A DNA stretch of 64,000 nucleotides from Pseudodesulfovibrio sp. JC047 (GCF_010468615.1 NZ_WUEH01000007.1:1-64000); one strand, 5' to 3'. Positions 50,860 through 60,406 are shown, counted from the stretch's first letter. Made by a program: numbers and translations. The notes: generated by a model from the letters alone, not told the origin.

Positions 50860-51440
50860 GCCCTACCGGGGGGCGCTTTCAGCGGGACCAGCCCTACCGG
50901 GGGTCGCTTTCAGCGGGACCAGGACGCTGTCCTGGACCTGCCAGAGACCCTTTTGAAAAAGGTTCTCTGGACTCTTCAAAACTTTTTGGGTCGCTTCGCG
51001 AGGGCTGTCGGCAGCGTGGGGGCGTGTGGCTCTTGGAAGGATATTGTAAAGAAATGTTTTTTTACAGACTTATTTGAGAAGTCTTACAAGAGACATTTTT
51101 AGTACAGGCCTTTTATTTCGTTATTTATCTGGGCTTTTATCTTTCTCTTCTTCAATCCCACTCAAACGATGTCGTGGGGCCTCGCCGGAGGCGCGATAAA
51201 AAGTTCTGGAGGGGAGTCCAGAGGGGAACCTCTTCCAAGAGGTTCCCCTCTGGCCGTCGGAGACATTCCACATCCCATACCCCGCACGACAGCCGTGTCC
51301 CCACGCGGACGCGCACACCTGCCGAAGGCACATAAAAAGTTTGGGAAAAGAGAGAGATAGGGGGTCTGGGGGAAAGGGAGAGAAAGAACCCTTTTTAAAG
51401 GGGGTTTCTCTCCCTTTCCCCCAGCTGCCGGAGGCAATGC
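50860..51440 (-). repeat. Interspersed hairpin repeat, copy 4 (modules A-linker-B-C)
   Basis: Same orientation as copy 1 but with module C attached. At its left edge CCCTACCGGGGG plus CGCTTTCAGCGGGACCAG occurs twice in a row (a 31-base near-perfect direct duplication). Module A stem: CCAGAGACCCTTTT / AAAAAGGTTCTCTGG with one mismatch; linker with TTTTTTTACAGAC; module B palindrome CCAGAGGGGAACCTCTT / AAGAGGTTCCCCTCTGG; module C (51318-51440) with AGTTTGGGAAAAGAGAG and the GGGGGAAAGGGAGA / TCTCCCTTTCCCCC stem. It fills the gap between two convergent operons. Confidence 0.9.
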
Positions 51441-51447
51441 TGCGTCT

Positions 51448-52455
51448 TTACAGACGGCCTTCCTCGACGGCATGGCAGGCGACGACGACGTCGTTTGCCA
51501 GAATTTGTTGTTGTGGAATTTCACGCAGACAGCGTTCGTTGGCGTGCGGACACCGTCCGTGGAAAACGCAGCCGGTGGGCAGGTTGATGGGGGTCGGCAC
51601 GTCGCCTGAGAGCTTGACGTGACCACCTGGAGTGCCGCCGATTTTTGGAATGGCGGACAACAGGGCCTGCGTGTACGGATGGCGTGGGTTGGAGAAAAGC
51701 TCCTTGGCGGGAGCCAGCTCGCAGACGCACCCGAGATACATGACCACGACGCGGGTGGAGATGTGTTCGACCACACTCAGATCATGACTGATGAAGAGAT
51801 ACGTCAGTCCACGCTGATCCTGAGCATCCATGAGCAGGTTCAGAATCTGAGCCTGAATGGAGACGTCAAGCGCAGCGATTGGCTCGTCGGCGGCGATGAA
51901 TTCCGGGTCAACGACCAGGGCGCGGGCAATGGAAATACGTTGCCGCTGGCCGCCGGAGAATTCGTGCGGGTAGTTGGTGACCCAGACTGGGTCAACACCG
52001 ACTTGCAACATGACTTCCGCAACTTTGTCCTTGATTTCTGCGCGAGTCAGATCCGGATTGTGAAAACGGACAGGCTCTTCGAGAATTTGACGGACAGTCA
52101 TGCGCGGGTTCAGTGATGCGTATGGGTCCTGAAAGACCATTTGCATCTTGGTCCGGTAGGGACGCATCTGGTGCGAATTGAGATTGTCAATGCGCGCACC
52201 CTTGTAGTGGATTTCGCCCTTATTGGGTCGATATAATCCCATGACGGTGCGGGCCAGCGTGGATTTACCACAACCGGATTCACCGACAACACTCAGTGTT
52301 TCACCGGGCTGAACGTCGAGCGAAACATTGTTGACGGCTTTGACCAGTGTTTGTTTGCGATGGAATTTCCCATTGGAAAACTTGACCTGGTCAATGATGG
52401 ATCCGGAGATATCAAAGTGCTTGTCAATGTCGCGAACTTCAAGGATTGCAGTCAT
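51448..52455 (-). CDS. oppF: Oligopeptide ABC transporter ATP-binding protein OppF
   Basis: A 335-residue ATPase of the dipeptide/oligopeptide family, last gene of the opp operon. Walker A GESGCGKST, signature FSGGQRQRISIARAL, Walker B EFIAADEPIAALD, and the C-terminal peptide-type cluster region CVFHGRCPHANERC, whose cysteines usually bind an iron-sulfur cluster in Opp/Dpp ATPases. The N-terminal half includes the extra loop between strand 1 and Walker A. AAGGAGG lies six bases before the ATG at 52455. Three bases separate it from oppD. Substrate range (peptides, or nickel as in some paralogues) is not proven. Confidence 0.92.
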   Translation of the reverse strand: MTAILEVRDIDKHFDISGSIIDQVKFSNGKFHRKQTLVKAVNNVSLDVQPGETLSVVGESGCGKSTLARTVMGLYRPNKGEIHYKGARIDNLNSHQMRPYRTKMQMVFQDPYASLNPRMTVRQILEEPVRFHNPDLTRAEIKDKVAEVMLQVGVDPVWVTNYPHEFSGGQRQRISIARALVVDPEFIAADEPIAALDVSIQAQILNLLMDAQDQRGLTYLFISHDLSVVEHISTRVVVMYLGCVCELAPAKELFSNPRHPYTQALLSAIPKIGGTPGGHVKLSGDVPTPINLPTGCVFHGRCPHANERCLREIPQQQILANDVVVACHAVEEGRL

Positions 52456-52457
52456 GA

Positions 52458-53429
52458 TTACTTTCCTCCTTGGCGAGCGAAACAAGCGACTTGGGTCCCG
52501 CTTTCAAGCTCGGTGAGCACCGGGATGTGCGTCTTACATTTTGCCATACTTTCTTTGCACCGAGGTTCAAATGGACACCCTTGGGGCATGTCTCGCAGTG
52601 ATGGCATCATGCCTGGGATTTGGTGAAGACGTTGTTCGCCTCCTGCCATTTGCGGTAATGCCTGGAGCAATCCTTGTGTATATGGATGCTGCGGATTGCT
52701 GATGATCTGATCGGTGTTGCCGAGTTCCGCGACCTTACCGGCATAGAGCACGGCGATTCGCTGGGTTACTTCGGAAACAACGGCCAAGTCGTGCGTAATG
52801 AGGATCAGACCCATGTTTTCTGTCTTGCAGAGTTGCAACAACAAATCCATGATTTCGGCCTGAATGGTCACATCCAGTGCGGTTGTCGGTTCATCGGCAA
52901 TAATGAGTTGCGGACTGGTCAGCAATGAAATTGCGATGACGATACGTTGACGCATTCCGCCGGAAAATTCATGCGGATATTGATTGAGCCGTTTTTCCGG
53001 AGAGGGGATGTAGACCTTTTTCAATTTGTCGAGACAGATGGCTTCGGCTTCAGCATTGGAGACGTCCATGTGGGCCAGGATGGTTTCTTTCATCTGCGTG
53101 CCGATCGTCAGCACCGGATTGAGTGTCATCATGGGGTCCTGGAAAATCATGGAAATGTGATTTCCCCTGATTTTCCGCATTTGGTCATATTTGAATTTGG
53201 CGAGATCCTGTCCGTTGAAGATGATTTCTCCGCCGGAAATCCTGCCGGGTTTGGATATGAGATTGATGAGGGAAAAGCCGAGGACGGATTTACCGGCTCC
53301 GGATTCACCCACAATACCGAGTCGTTCGCCTTTGTTGATAACCAGGCTGACGTCGCGGACGGCTTGAACAGTGCCGGTGCGTAATTCGAAATCAACGCTG
53401 AGGTTTTTGATATTGATAAGCGGTTCCAC
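52458..53429 (-). CDS. oppD: Oligopeptide ABC transporter ATP-binding protein OppD
   Basis: A 323-residue ATPase partner of OppF. Walker A GESGAGKSVLG, signature HEFSGGMRQRIVIAISL, Walker B LIIADEPTTALDV, and a C-terminal CPFEPRCKESMAKC cysteine set. The start is a GTG at 53429 following AAGGGGTAAGG; the stop codon of oppC is three bases upstream, so translation is coupled. Confidence 0.92.
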   Translation of the reverse strand: MEPLINIKNLSVDFELRTGTVQAVRDVSLVINKGERLGIVGESGAGKSVLGFSLINLISKPGRISGGEIIFNGQDLAKFKYDQMRKIRGNHISMIFQDPMMTLNPVLTIGTQMKETILAHMDVSNAEAEAICLDKLKKVYIPSPEKRLNQYPHEFSGGMRQRIVIAISLLTSPQLIIADEPTTALDVTIQAEIMDLLLQLCKTENMGLILITHDLAVVSEVTQRIAVLYAGKVAELGNTDQIISNPQHPYTQGLLQALPQMAGGEQRLHQIPGMMPSLRDMPQGCPFEPRCKESMAKCKTHIPVLTELESGTQVACFARQGGK

Positions 53430-53432
53430 GCC

Positions 53433-54350
53433 TTACCCCTTGTACAGTTTGGGATTGAGGAAATCCCGGATCCAGTCACCAAGCAGGTTGATGACGAGAA
53501 TCAGGGTGACGAGCAGGATGCCGGGGAAAATGGTGATCCACCATGACCCGGAGAAGATGTATTCGAATCCTGCGGTAATCAGTGATCCCAAAGACGGCTT
53601 GTTCACGGGCATTCCCAGTCCGAGAAAGGAAAGGGCCGCTTCGGACATGATGGCGTTTGCGACCTGAACCGTGGAGATGACCAAAACCGGCGACAGGGTG
53701 TTCGGCAGAATGTGCCGCCACATGATACGTCGTTTGGATAAACCGATGACACGCGCTGCTTCCACATATTCCTTTTTTCGTTCAGCGAGCACCGAGGCGC
53801 GGACTGTTCGGGCATATTGGGGCCATTCTGCTAGGCCGATGATGACGATAATGAGTGGGACCGCCACTTTGTCATATCCGGCAACGCCAAAAGCCGTTTG
53901 GACGATGGCTCCGATAAAGATGGCAACCATGTAGGTTGAAAAGGAAAGTTGGACATCGGCTATACGCATGAGGATGTTATCGAGCCGCTGAATGTAGCCG
54001 GAAAGCAATCCGACCATAATACCGATGAAGGCCTGAAGACAGACCGCACCAACACCAATGATGATCGAGACACGCATTCCGTACAGCATGGTGGACAGGA
54101 TGCCTCGACCCTGCGCATCGGTTCCCAACAGGAATTCGTTGCTGCCACCGTCTTCCCAAATCGGGGGAACTTGTGCGTCCATGATGTCGATGGTCGTTGA
54201 ATCATAAGGATTGTGCGGAGCGATGATCGGTGCGCCGAAGGCAGAGATGACCAAGACAGCCAGAATGATGAAACTGCCCAGAGCCACCGGGTCCCGAAGG
54301 AAATTGTAGAGCATGTAAGATTCTTTGAACCGTTGCCATTTGGATCGCAT
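53433..54350 (-). CDS. oppC: Oligopeptide ABC transporter permease OppC
   Basis: A 305-residue inner-membrane permease. A cytoplasmic N-terminus leads to a first helix (ALGSFIILAVLVISAFG), then a periplasmic loop and five more helices. The EAA loop reads EYVEAARVIGLSKRRIMWRHILPNTLSP, the interface with the ATPases. GGGAGGAAGTAGT before the ATG at 54350 fixes the start; the frame opens 45 codons earlier inside oppB. Confidence 0.93.
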   Translation of the reverse strand: MRSKWQRFKESYMLYNFLRDPVALGSFIILAVLVISAFGAPIIAPHNPYDSTTIDIMDAQVPPIWEDGGSNEFLLGTDAQGRGILSTMLYGMRVSIIIGVGAVCLQAFIGIMVGLLSGYIQRLDNILMRIADVQLSFSTYMVAIFIGAIVQTAFGVAGYDKVAVPLIIVIIGLAEWPQYARTVRASVLAERKKEYVEAARVIGLSKRRIMWRHILPNTLSPVLVISTVQVANAIMSEAALSFLGLGMPVNKPSLGSLITAGFEYIFSGSWWITIFPGILLVTLILVINLLGDWIRDFLNPKLYKG

Positions 54351-54351
54351 A

Positions 54352-55329
54352 CTACTTCCTCCCTGCCACGCGAACTGTGGGATTGACGAGGCCGTAGATG
54401 ATATCGACCAAAGTGTTGACCAGAACAAAGATGATACCGACAAAAACGAGATACGCGACCATGAGCGAGGTATCAGAGCGTTCAACGGATTCGATGAACA
54501 TGGACCCCATGCCCTGCCATTGGAAAACGGTTTCGGTCAGAATGGTGAAGGCGACCATGATACCGAGTTGGACACCACCAACCGTGATGACCGGGAGCAG
54601 GGTATTCTTGAAAGCATGAATCAGCCAGACGCGGCTGGGTTTGACCCCTTTGGCCCAAGCGTATTTGACGTATTCCGTTTCGAGAACTTCCATCATTTCA
54701 GAACGAATGAGTCGAATGAAAAGAGGGAGCATAATGGATGAAAGCGCAATTGACGGCATGATAAGGTGTTTCAATCCGTCAAGAGTGAGGAGGCCGGTAT
54801 CCCACCATCCCAGTATTCGGACGGTTTCTCCCCGGCCAAACGAAGGAAGCCAGTGGAGTTCGACCGAGAAAATATAGATAAGAAGGATCGCTGTGAGAAA
54901 AACCGGCATGGAGACCCCGATAATAGAGGTCCCCATAATACATCGACTGAACCAGCTTTTGGGTTTGATGGCCGCATAAATACCCAGCGGCACAGAGAGA
55001 ACGATGATCAGCAACGCGGCGCAGAAAACCAGTTCCAATGTGGCTGGTGCTTTCTTGACGATGACGTGCGCGGCGGGCTTTTTGAAAAAATAACTCTGGC
55101 CGAGATCGCCATGCATGGCGTTCCCCAGGAAGCGGACGTATTGGACCATGAAGGGGTCGTTGAGACCGAGCTTGTCACGCATTGCTGCGCGCTCGGCTGG
55201 GGTGACTCGTTCGCCGACGAGATCGCGGACAGGGTCGCCGAAATTGTGTTTGATGGCGAATCCGATGAAGCTGATGATGAGCATGACCATCACGGCTTGG
55301 AGGATTCTTTTCACAGTGAATGCAAACAT
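54352..55329 (-). CDS. oppB: Oligopeptide ABC transporter permease OppB
   Basis: A 325-residue permease with six helices. N-terminal block FAFTVKRILQAVMVMLIISFIGF and the periplasmic LGLNDPFMVQYVRFLGNAMHGDLGQSY are standard OppB/DppB landmarks, and the EAA loop is EYVKYAWAKGVKPSRVWLIHAFKN. The ATG at 55329 is used; a longer frame starts at 55359. Its stop overlaps almost directly with oppC (one base between stop and ATG). Between oppA and oppB a stem-loop occupies the leader. Confidence 0.93.
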   Translation of the reverse strand: MFAFTVKRILQAVMVMLIISFIGFAIKHNFGDPVRDLVGERVTPAERAAMRDKLGLNDPFMVQYVRFLGNAMHGDLGQSYFFKKPAAHVIVKKAPATLELVFCAALLIIVLSVPLGIYAAIKPKSWFSRCIMGTSIIGVSMPVFLTAILLIYIFSVELHWLPSFGRGETVRILGWWDTGLLTLDGLKHLIMPSIALSSIMLPLFIRLIRSEMMEVLETEYVKYAWAKGVKPSRVWLIHAFKNTLLPVITVGGVQLGIMVAFTILTETVFQWQGMGSMFIESVERSDTSLMVAYLVFVGIIFVLVNTLVDIIYGLVNPTVRVAGRK

Positions 55330-55427
55330 GTTTACTCGATTGCCGTCTGTTTCCTGCACATGGGATTATGCGTCAGGTTGATATCATTGAATTTTTTAAT
55401 GGCGTTCAATGGCCGCCAGCTATATGA

Positions 55428-55461
55428 AGGGGGAACCCAGACTCGAGGCCGGGGTTCCCCT
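55428..55461 (-). promoter_or_regulatory. Stem-loop between oppA and oppB
   Basis: AGGGGAACCC / GGGTTCCCCCT around a 13-base loop. No T-run follows on the minus strand, so it is more likely an mRNA-stabilising or attenuating hairpin that keeps oppA messages more abundant than the downstream genes. Confidence 0.6.
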
Positions 55462-55500
55462 TTAATTTTCTTTCCGATTTAATGCAAGTTTTGATTTACA

Positions 55501-57126
55501 TTACTTAACGATCAGATCGCCGAAGTACGGGAAGTTCATGACATTAACAACTTCGGATGTATTCATGTTGTCCTTGGATGCCCAGGAGAGGTTCTGCCAA
55601 TGCAGCGGGATGTATCCAGCTTCATCGTATTGAATCTTTTCAACTTCTTTGCACATTGCAGCACGTTTGTCCGTGTCGGTTTCAGTCTGCGCGGCAATGG
55701 TCAGCTCGTCCACTCTGGCGTTGCAGTAGTTACCGGAGTTGTATTGACCGTAACCGGTTTCGGCATTGCGACACATGGACAGGAATTCGTAGAAGTTGCC
55801 GGAGTCCTCGGTATCAGCGTGCCAACCGAGCATCTGGATGTCAGCGACTTGTGCGTCATACTGATCCCAGTACTGGGCTTTCGGCATGGTTTTCAGGGAG
55901 ATCTTGATGCCGATCTTGGACATCATCGAAACGAATGCTTCGGAGATCTTTTCGTCGTTTACGTAGCGGTTGTTCGGAGCAATCATGGTTGCTTCGAATC
56001 CATTGGGGAAGCCGGATTCGGCCATCAGAGCCTTGGCCTTGTCCAGATCAAAGCGGGGAGCCAGTTCTTCGACGTGACCGACATAGCCTCTGGGAGACAT
56101 CTGACCGGCTGCGGTGGCAAAGCCCTTCATGATCTTGTCAACAACGCCGTGGTTGTCATAAGCGTATGCCATGGCAAGGCGGACCTTGGGGTCGGCCAGA
56201 GCAGGGTTGCGTTCGCCGTTGAGCTGATAGGAGATGAGGCGAGAACCGGACATGGTCACGAGCTGCAAACCGTCAGTGGACTGGATGCGTTCGAGATCCT
56301 GAGGAGGCACGGGCATGATGAAATCGACATCGCCGGACAGCAGAGCTGCAACACGGGTCGCGTCGTTTTTAATCGGAGTGAAGACGATTTTGTCGATGTT
56401 ACCAGTTTTATCCCAGTAATCAGCAAATCGGGTCAGCACGAGCTTCACACCCTGTTCGCGGGAAGTGACGGTGAATGGGCCGGTACCGGATTCGTTGACG
56501 TTGGCAAAGGAATAGTCCGTCTTGAGGATCATATCCTTGGGCTTTCCTTTTTCGTCCGTGCCGGTGTAGAATTTTTTGTCCAGCGGGAAGATGTAGGTTG
56601 CCATGTTCAGAACCAGACCATACGGGTCCTTGGTGATCAGGTCCACAGTGTGGGCGTCCACGATTTCTGCGCCGGTGAACGGCTCGAACAGGCCCTTGAA
56701 ATCTTCTGATCTTTTCAGACGATTCAAAGAGAAAACAACGTCTTCAGCGGTGAAGTCATTGCCGGAGTGGAACTTGACGCCTTCACGCAGGTGAAAACGC
56801 ATGGTCCGATCGTCAATGCGTTCCCATTTTGTGGCCAGGCGGGGAACGAAATTCATGTCTTGGTCATAGCGGACGAGTGAGTCGTAGACCATGTGGGACA
56901 GCTGGAGCATACCACCGGACAGCTGGACTTGTGGGTCCAGGGAAACCGGGTCGGCGTCCATGGCGAGTTTCAGTGTGATTTGGGTGGGAGTTGCGGTTTC
57001 GGCTTTTTCTCCTGCATCATCTTTTTTCTCTTCACCTGCGCAACCAACCAGCAACATGGCGGATACGACAATGGTGAGAAGCAGCAGCGAGAATTTGCCG
57101 GCGGACTTGAACGTCGACAGTTTCAT
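55501..57126 (-). CDS. oppA: Oligopeptide-binding lipoprotein OppA
   Basis: A 541-residue substrate-binding protein (SBP_bac_5). The signal peptide ends in lipobox LVGC at about C29, followed by a Lys/Glu-rich linker. The core begins LKLAMDADPVSLDPQVQLSGG, with FHLREGVKFHSGNDFTAEDV and PFTVTSREQGVKL typical of Opp/Dpp/Nik binders. GGAGGAATAACTC before the ATG supports the start. Which peptides or metals it binds cannot be judged. First gene of the operon, with a hairpin between it and oppB. Confidence 0.94.
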   Translation of the reverse strand: MKLSTFKSAGKFSLLLLTIVVSAMLLVGCAGEEKKDDAGEKAETATPTQITLKLAMDADPVSLDPQVQLSGGMLQLSHMVYDSLVRYDQDMNFVPRLATKWERIDDRTMRFHLREGVKFHSGNDFTAEDVVFSLNRLKRSEDFKGLFEPFTGAEIVDAHTVDLITKDPYGLVLNMATYIFPLDKKFYTGTDEKGKPKDMILKTDYSFANVNESGTGPFTVTSREQGVKLVLTRFADYWDKTGNIDKIVFTPIKNDATRVAALLSGDVDFIMPVPPQDLERIQSTDGLQLVTMSGSRLISYQLNGERNPALADPKVRLAMAYAYDNHGVVDKIMKGFATAAGQMSPRGYVGHVEELAPRFDLDKAKALMAESGFPNGFEATMIAPNNRYVNDEKISEAFVSMMSKIGIKISLKTMPKAQYWDQYDAQVADIQMLGWHADTEDSGNFYEFLSMCRNAETGYGQYNSGNYCNARVDELTIAAQTETDTDKRAAMCKEVEKIQYDEAGYIPLHWQNLSWASKDNMNTSEVVNVMNFPYFGDLIVK

Positions 57127-57355
57127 GAGTTATTCCTCCATAGATTAAAGCTGTTACGCCATAAACGGCGTTACCATACCTCTCCTGTGCCCTACGGGCA
57201 CCTGTGCCTTCCCTGACCGAATAGCCGGAAGGGCTTGCTTCCATTGCTGAACACGGCGTAAATAGGTTAGGCTGAAATCTGCTCAGTCATACACTTTAAA
57301 CGTGGTTTTAACAATAGAGTTTTGTTCGTGAATATAATGTTATGAGAGATGCAAA

Positions 57356-57772
57356 ATGACAAGTTTTTACAGGTGTTTCACTGTAGTTTTAGTGTGTCTT
57401 TTCGGATTGGCTGGATGCTTTGGTTCTGTTGCGGACCAAACCGGATTGAACCCTGCGGAACGTATAGAAATAGATGATGATTATGCCACAGAGGTCGTGG
57501 TCGATCGAGGGGATGTGTTGGCCGTTGATCTCGCCAGTCCTTTGGGTAAGGGATATCGTATTTCCGCAGCCTCATTCGATCCGTCCATGATTCGCATGGA
57601 GCGGTTTCTTGAATACACAGAGGGTGAGGAGCGTCGGGTTCGGTACTTGTTTACCGTCCTTATGGATGGGACGAGCGATATTCTCATCAAAATGCGGCCG
57701 ATCGATGGTGGTGCGGAAGAAGTTTTCCGCCAAGTGACTGTCAAGACCAACGCACAAGACGGACTGTTTTAG
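57356..57772 (+). CDS. Small periplasmic lipoprotein, chagasin-like
   Basis: A 138-residue lipoprotein with signal peptide and lipobox LAGC near C21. The mature domain is beta-rich: VVVDRGDVLAVDLASPLGKGYRI followed by strands near 100-130, which resembles the immunoglobulin-like chagasin (protease inhibitor I42) pattern GD-L-V-L-P-GYxW and a final I-F-Y strand, although the GYxW loop here is GYRI. AGAGATG precedes the ATG. It is divergent from oppA and 20 bases from the convergent radical SAM gene. A role as an inhibitor is only a guess. Confidence 0.72.
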   Translation: MTSFYRCFTVVLVCLFGLAGCFGSVADQTGLNPAERIEIDDDYATEVVVDRGDVLAVDLASPLGKGYRISAASFDPSMIRMERFLEYTEGEERRVRYLFTVLMDGTSDILIKMRPIDGGAEEVFRQVTVKTNAQDGLF

Positions 57773-57791
57773 CCCGCCTTGTGCGTGAGTT

Positions 57792-60320
57792 TTATTTTTC
57801 GAATCGTTGAGCTGTTTTGGTCAGGGTAAAATCGAGCTGACTCGCATCCTTCATGATGGACAAGCTGAGGGCGAGCGGACTCATGTATCGTTCCCGCCAG
57901 TCCATGACCAGTGTCAGGCCTGCGGGAATTTCATTTATTTCCTTGACGATAGGACGGATGTTGACCGGCTTCATGCCGCGTTTTTTTGTTCTTTTTTCAA
58001 CGATGAATTCGTCGGTTTCCATGAATTTCTGCCACTGTTTCAGGCGGTGTTCTGCATCCGTGGCAAAGTGGAGTTCAAAGACTTCTTCGACCGATTGTGG
58101 TTGTTTTTTGCCCATGGACAAACGGTCTGCCTTGATAGGAGCCAGTCCCTTGGGCATGTTCGGTATCAGTCGTTTGACCACTTCGGCGGGTTCAAAGTCC
58201 TGCCGAAGAAAGACATTGATCCATTCGGCGTTACTGGAAACGCCCACAGGCAGGGCCTTGCCAAAAGAGAGTCTAGGCATGGGGTGGAACCCGGCTGAGA
58301 ACGCCATGGGGAGTCCGGCCCGGCGGAACGCACGTTCGAAGATGGCCTGCAATTCCAGTTGGCTGAGATAGGCAGCCGGTCCATTCTTTTCATACCAGAG
58401 TCGGAAGTGCGCTTCCTTGATCGTCAGGTCCGGTGTCTCGACGGTATAAGGCGGTTGTTCGCCTTCCTGATCGCGCTGGGCAAAGACCAGTTTTGGACGG
58501 ATGTCCTTTTCCTTTGCTTGCGTGGTCAGTGTCGTTTTGTGCCCATCGAATTCGCAGACACCGCAGTTACGGCAGGCACCGTATCGACAGTCGGCCGTGA
58601 TCTTTTCGACCAAGGCCCGTTCGCGTTCCTTGAGGAAAAAACGTTTGGTCAGGCCACTTGAAATGTGGTCCCAGGGCAGGGGCTTTTCTGGATCGCGTGG
58701 CCCGGTGTAGGCGTCCCAATCCAGTCCGGCTTCCTCCATGGCTTCCTTGTATGGTTCCAGACGGAGATGATCTTTCCAACTGGAGAACAGGGCTCCCTTG
58801 GCGTAGGCCCGTTCCACCACCTCGGCCAATCGGCGGTCACCTCGGGAGAAAACGCCTTCCAGCGAGGTCATTGCCGGTTCGTGATATTTGATGCTGATTC
58901 GTTTGTGGCGTTTGAATTGGTCCCGCAGGTAGTGGATTCGCCGATAGATTTCATCATAGGAAATTTGTGGTTCCCATTGAAATGGCGTTTGCGGTTTCGG
59001 GACAAAGGGGGAAACCGCTGCCGAGACCTGCAATCGTTTGACGTGTCGTCCAGCTGCGTCTCGGACTTTGAGACAGAGGTCCACGATTGCATCGAGGTCT
59101 TCGTCTGTTTCTGTGGGCAAACCGATCATGAAATAGAGTTTGACACCCTGCCAGCCATTTTCGAAAAGCAGCCGGACATGGTCCATCAGTTCGTCTTCAT
59201 TGATGCCTTTATTGATGACGTCGCGGAGTCGCTGACTGCCGGCTTCAGGAGCCAGGGTGGCACCGGTCCGTCGGATGGAGGAAATTCGTTCCATGATGGG
59301 AGCGGACAGGGAGCCGACTCGGAGAGACGGCAGGGAAATGGAAATCTGTTCGGCGGCACATTTGTCAAAACTGCGGGTGAAGAGCGAGTCCAGCCCTGAA
59401 AAGTCGCCAGTGGACAGTGAAAGAAGCGAGGTTTCTTCATATCCGGTTTCAGCCAACCCGTCCGTCAGAATGTGGTCCAAGGTATCCAGGGAGCGTTCGC
59501 GGACAGGGCGATAGATCATGCCAGCCTGACAGAACCGACAGCCTCGGGTACAGCCCCGGGCTATTTCCATGGTCAGGCGGTCGTGGATCGCGTCAAAGGG
59601 GATAGTCTGCCCGATGGGAAACGGGGCTGAGTCAAGATCATCCACCACGGCTTTTTCAACCCGTTCATATCCTTCGACCAACGGCTTGAGCGGTTTATCC
59701 GGTCCTTGATCCTCAAAGAAAGACGGGATGTATATACCGGGGATGGTTGCCAGTTCACGGAAAAAATCACGACGGGACAGATTGTTTTTGTGTGCTGCTT
59801 CGATGCAGGCCAGCACCGCTGGCATGGTTTCTTCACCGTCACCGATGACCATGGCGTCAAAGAATGGGGCCACAGGTTCCGCGTTGAATGTGGCACCGCC
59901 TCCGGCAATGATGAGCGGATGCGAACGGTCCCTGTCTGCCGAACGGAAAGGAATGCCCGCGAGGTCCAGCATATAGAGAACATTGGTGTAGCAGAGTTCG
60001 TGCGTCAGGCTGAACCCGATGACATCCATTTCCTTGAGCGGGGTGTCGGATTCAAGCGTGGCGAGCGGGGTGTCGTGTTCGCGAAGAATGGTGGCCGTTT
60101 CTTCGCAGGGGGTGTACACCCGTTCGGCCCAGAATTGTGGGTGGGCGTTGATGGCCTGCGAGAGAATTTTTTGTCCCAGATAGGACATGCCCACTTCGTA
60201 CATATCGGGAAATGCGAGTGCACAACGGACGCTGACAGTGTCCGGGTCCTTGAACGTGGCTCCCCATTCGCTGCCGAGATACCGGGAGGGGCGGGGGAGA
60301 ATTGGCAGGAGTTCTTTCAT
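57792..60320 (-). CDS. Radical SAM protein (TIGR03960-like) fused to DUF2344
   Basis: An 842-residue protein. The first 230 residues resemble a B12-binding-like alpha/beta region (DVIGFSLTHELCYTN, HPLIIAGGGATFNAEP). The radical SAM motif CX3CX2C is C257, C261, C264 (GCTRGCRFCQAG), followed by SLSTGDFSGL, TLAPEAGSQRLR and IGLPTETDED. Another cysteine set CRYGACRNCGVC is near residue 575. The last ~200 residues are the TIGR03936/DUF2344 domain (FRLWYEKNGPAAYLSQLELQ, AFSAGFHPMPRLSFGKALP). In many bacteria the two parts are separate genes next to rng/rpmA; here they form one chain. The substrate is unknown; an RNA or protein modification is suspected from context elsewhere. Confidence 0.9.
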   Translation of the reverse strand: MKELLPILPRPSRYLGSEWGATFKDPDTVSVRCALAFPDMYEVGMSYLGQKILSQAINAHPQFWAERVYTPCEETATILREHDTPLATLESDTPLKEMDVIGFSLTHELCYTNVLYMLDLAGIPFRSADRDRSHPLIIAGGGATFNAEPVAPFFDAMVIGDGEETMPAVLACIEAAHKNNLSRRDFFRELATIPGIYIPSFFEDQGPDKPLKPLVEGYERVEKAVVDDLDSAPFPIGQTIPFDAIHDRLTMEIARGCTRGCRFCQAGMIYRPVRERSLDTLDHILTDGLAETGYEETSLLSLSTGDFSGLDSLFTRSFDKCAAEQISISLPSLRVGSLSAPIMERISSIRRTGATLAPEAGSQRLRDVINKGINEDELMDHVRLLFENGWQGVKLYFMIGLPTETDEDLDAIVDLCLKVRDAAGRHVKRLQVSAAVSPFVPKPQTPFQWEPQISYDEIYRRIHYLRDQFKRHKRISIKYHEPAMTSLEGVFSRGDRRLAEVVERAYAKGALFSSWKDHLRLEPYKEAMEEAGLDWDAYTGPRDPEKPLPWDHISSGLTKRFFLKERERALVEKITADCRYGACRNCGVCEFDGHKTTLTTQAKEKDIRPKLVFAQRDQEGEQPPYTVETPDLTIKEAHFRLWYEKNGPAAYLSQLELQAIFERAFRRAGLPMAFSAGFHPMPRLSFGKALPVGVSSNAEWINVFLRQDFEPAEVVKRLIPNMPKGLAPIKADRLSMGKKQPQSVEEVFELHFATDAEHRLKQWQKFMETDEFIVEKRTKKRGMKPVNIRPIVKEINEIPAGLTLVMDWRERYMSPLALSLSIMKDASQLDFTLTKTAQRFEK

Positions 60321-60343
60321 GGTCGATCGTTGGTTAAAGGACG

Positions 60344-60378
60344 AAAAAACGGGGTTGGCTCTGGAGAGCCATCCCCGC
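60344..60378 (-). terminator. Terminator of the Sm-like gene
   Basis: Minus strand stem GCGGGGATGGCTCT / AGAGCCAACCCCGT with one internal mismatch, followed by a T-run. It sits 29 bases after the stop codon. Confidence 0.87.
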
Positions 60379-60406
60379 TTGAAATACCAGCTTTCATGGA
60401 CAACGG

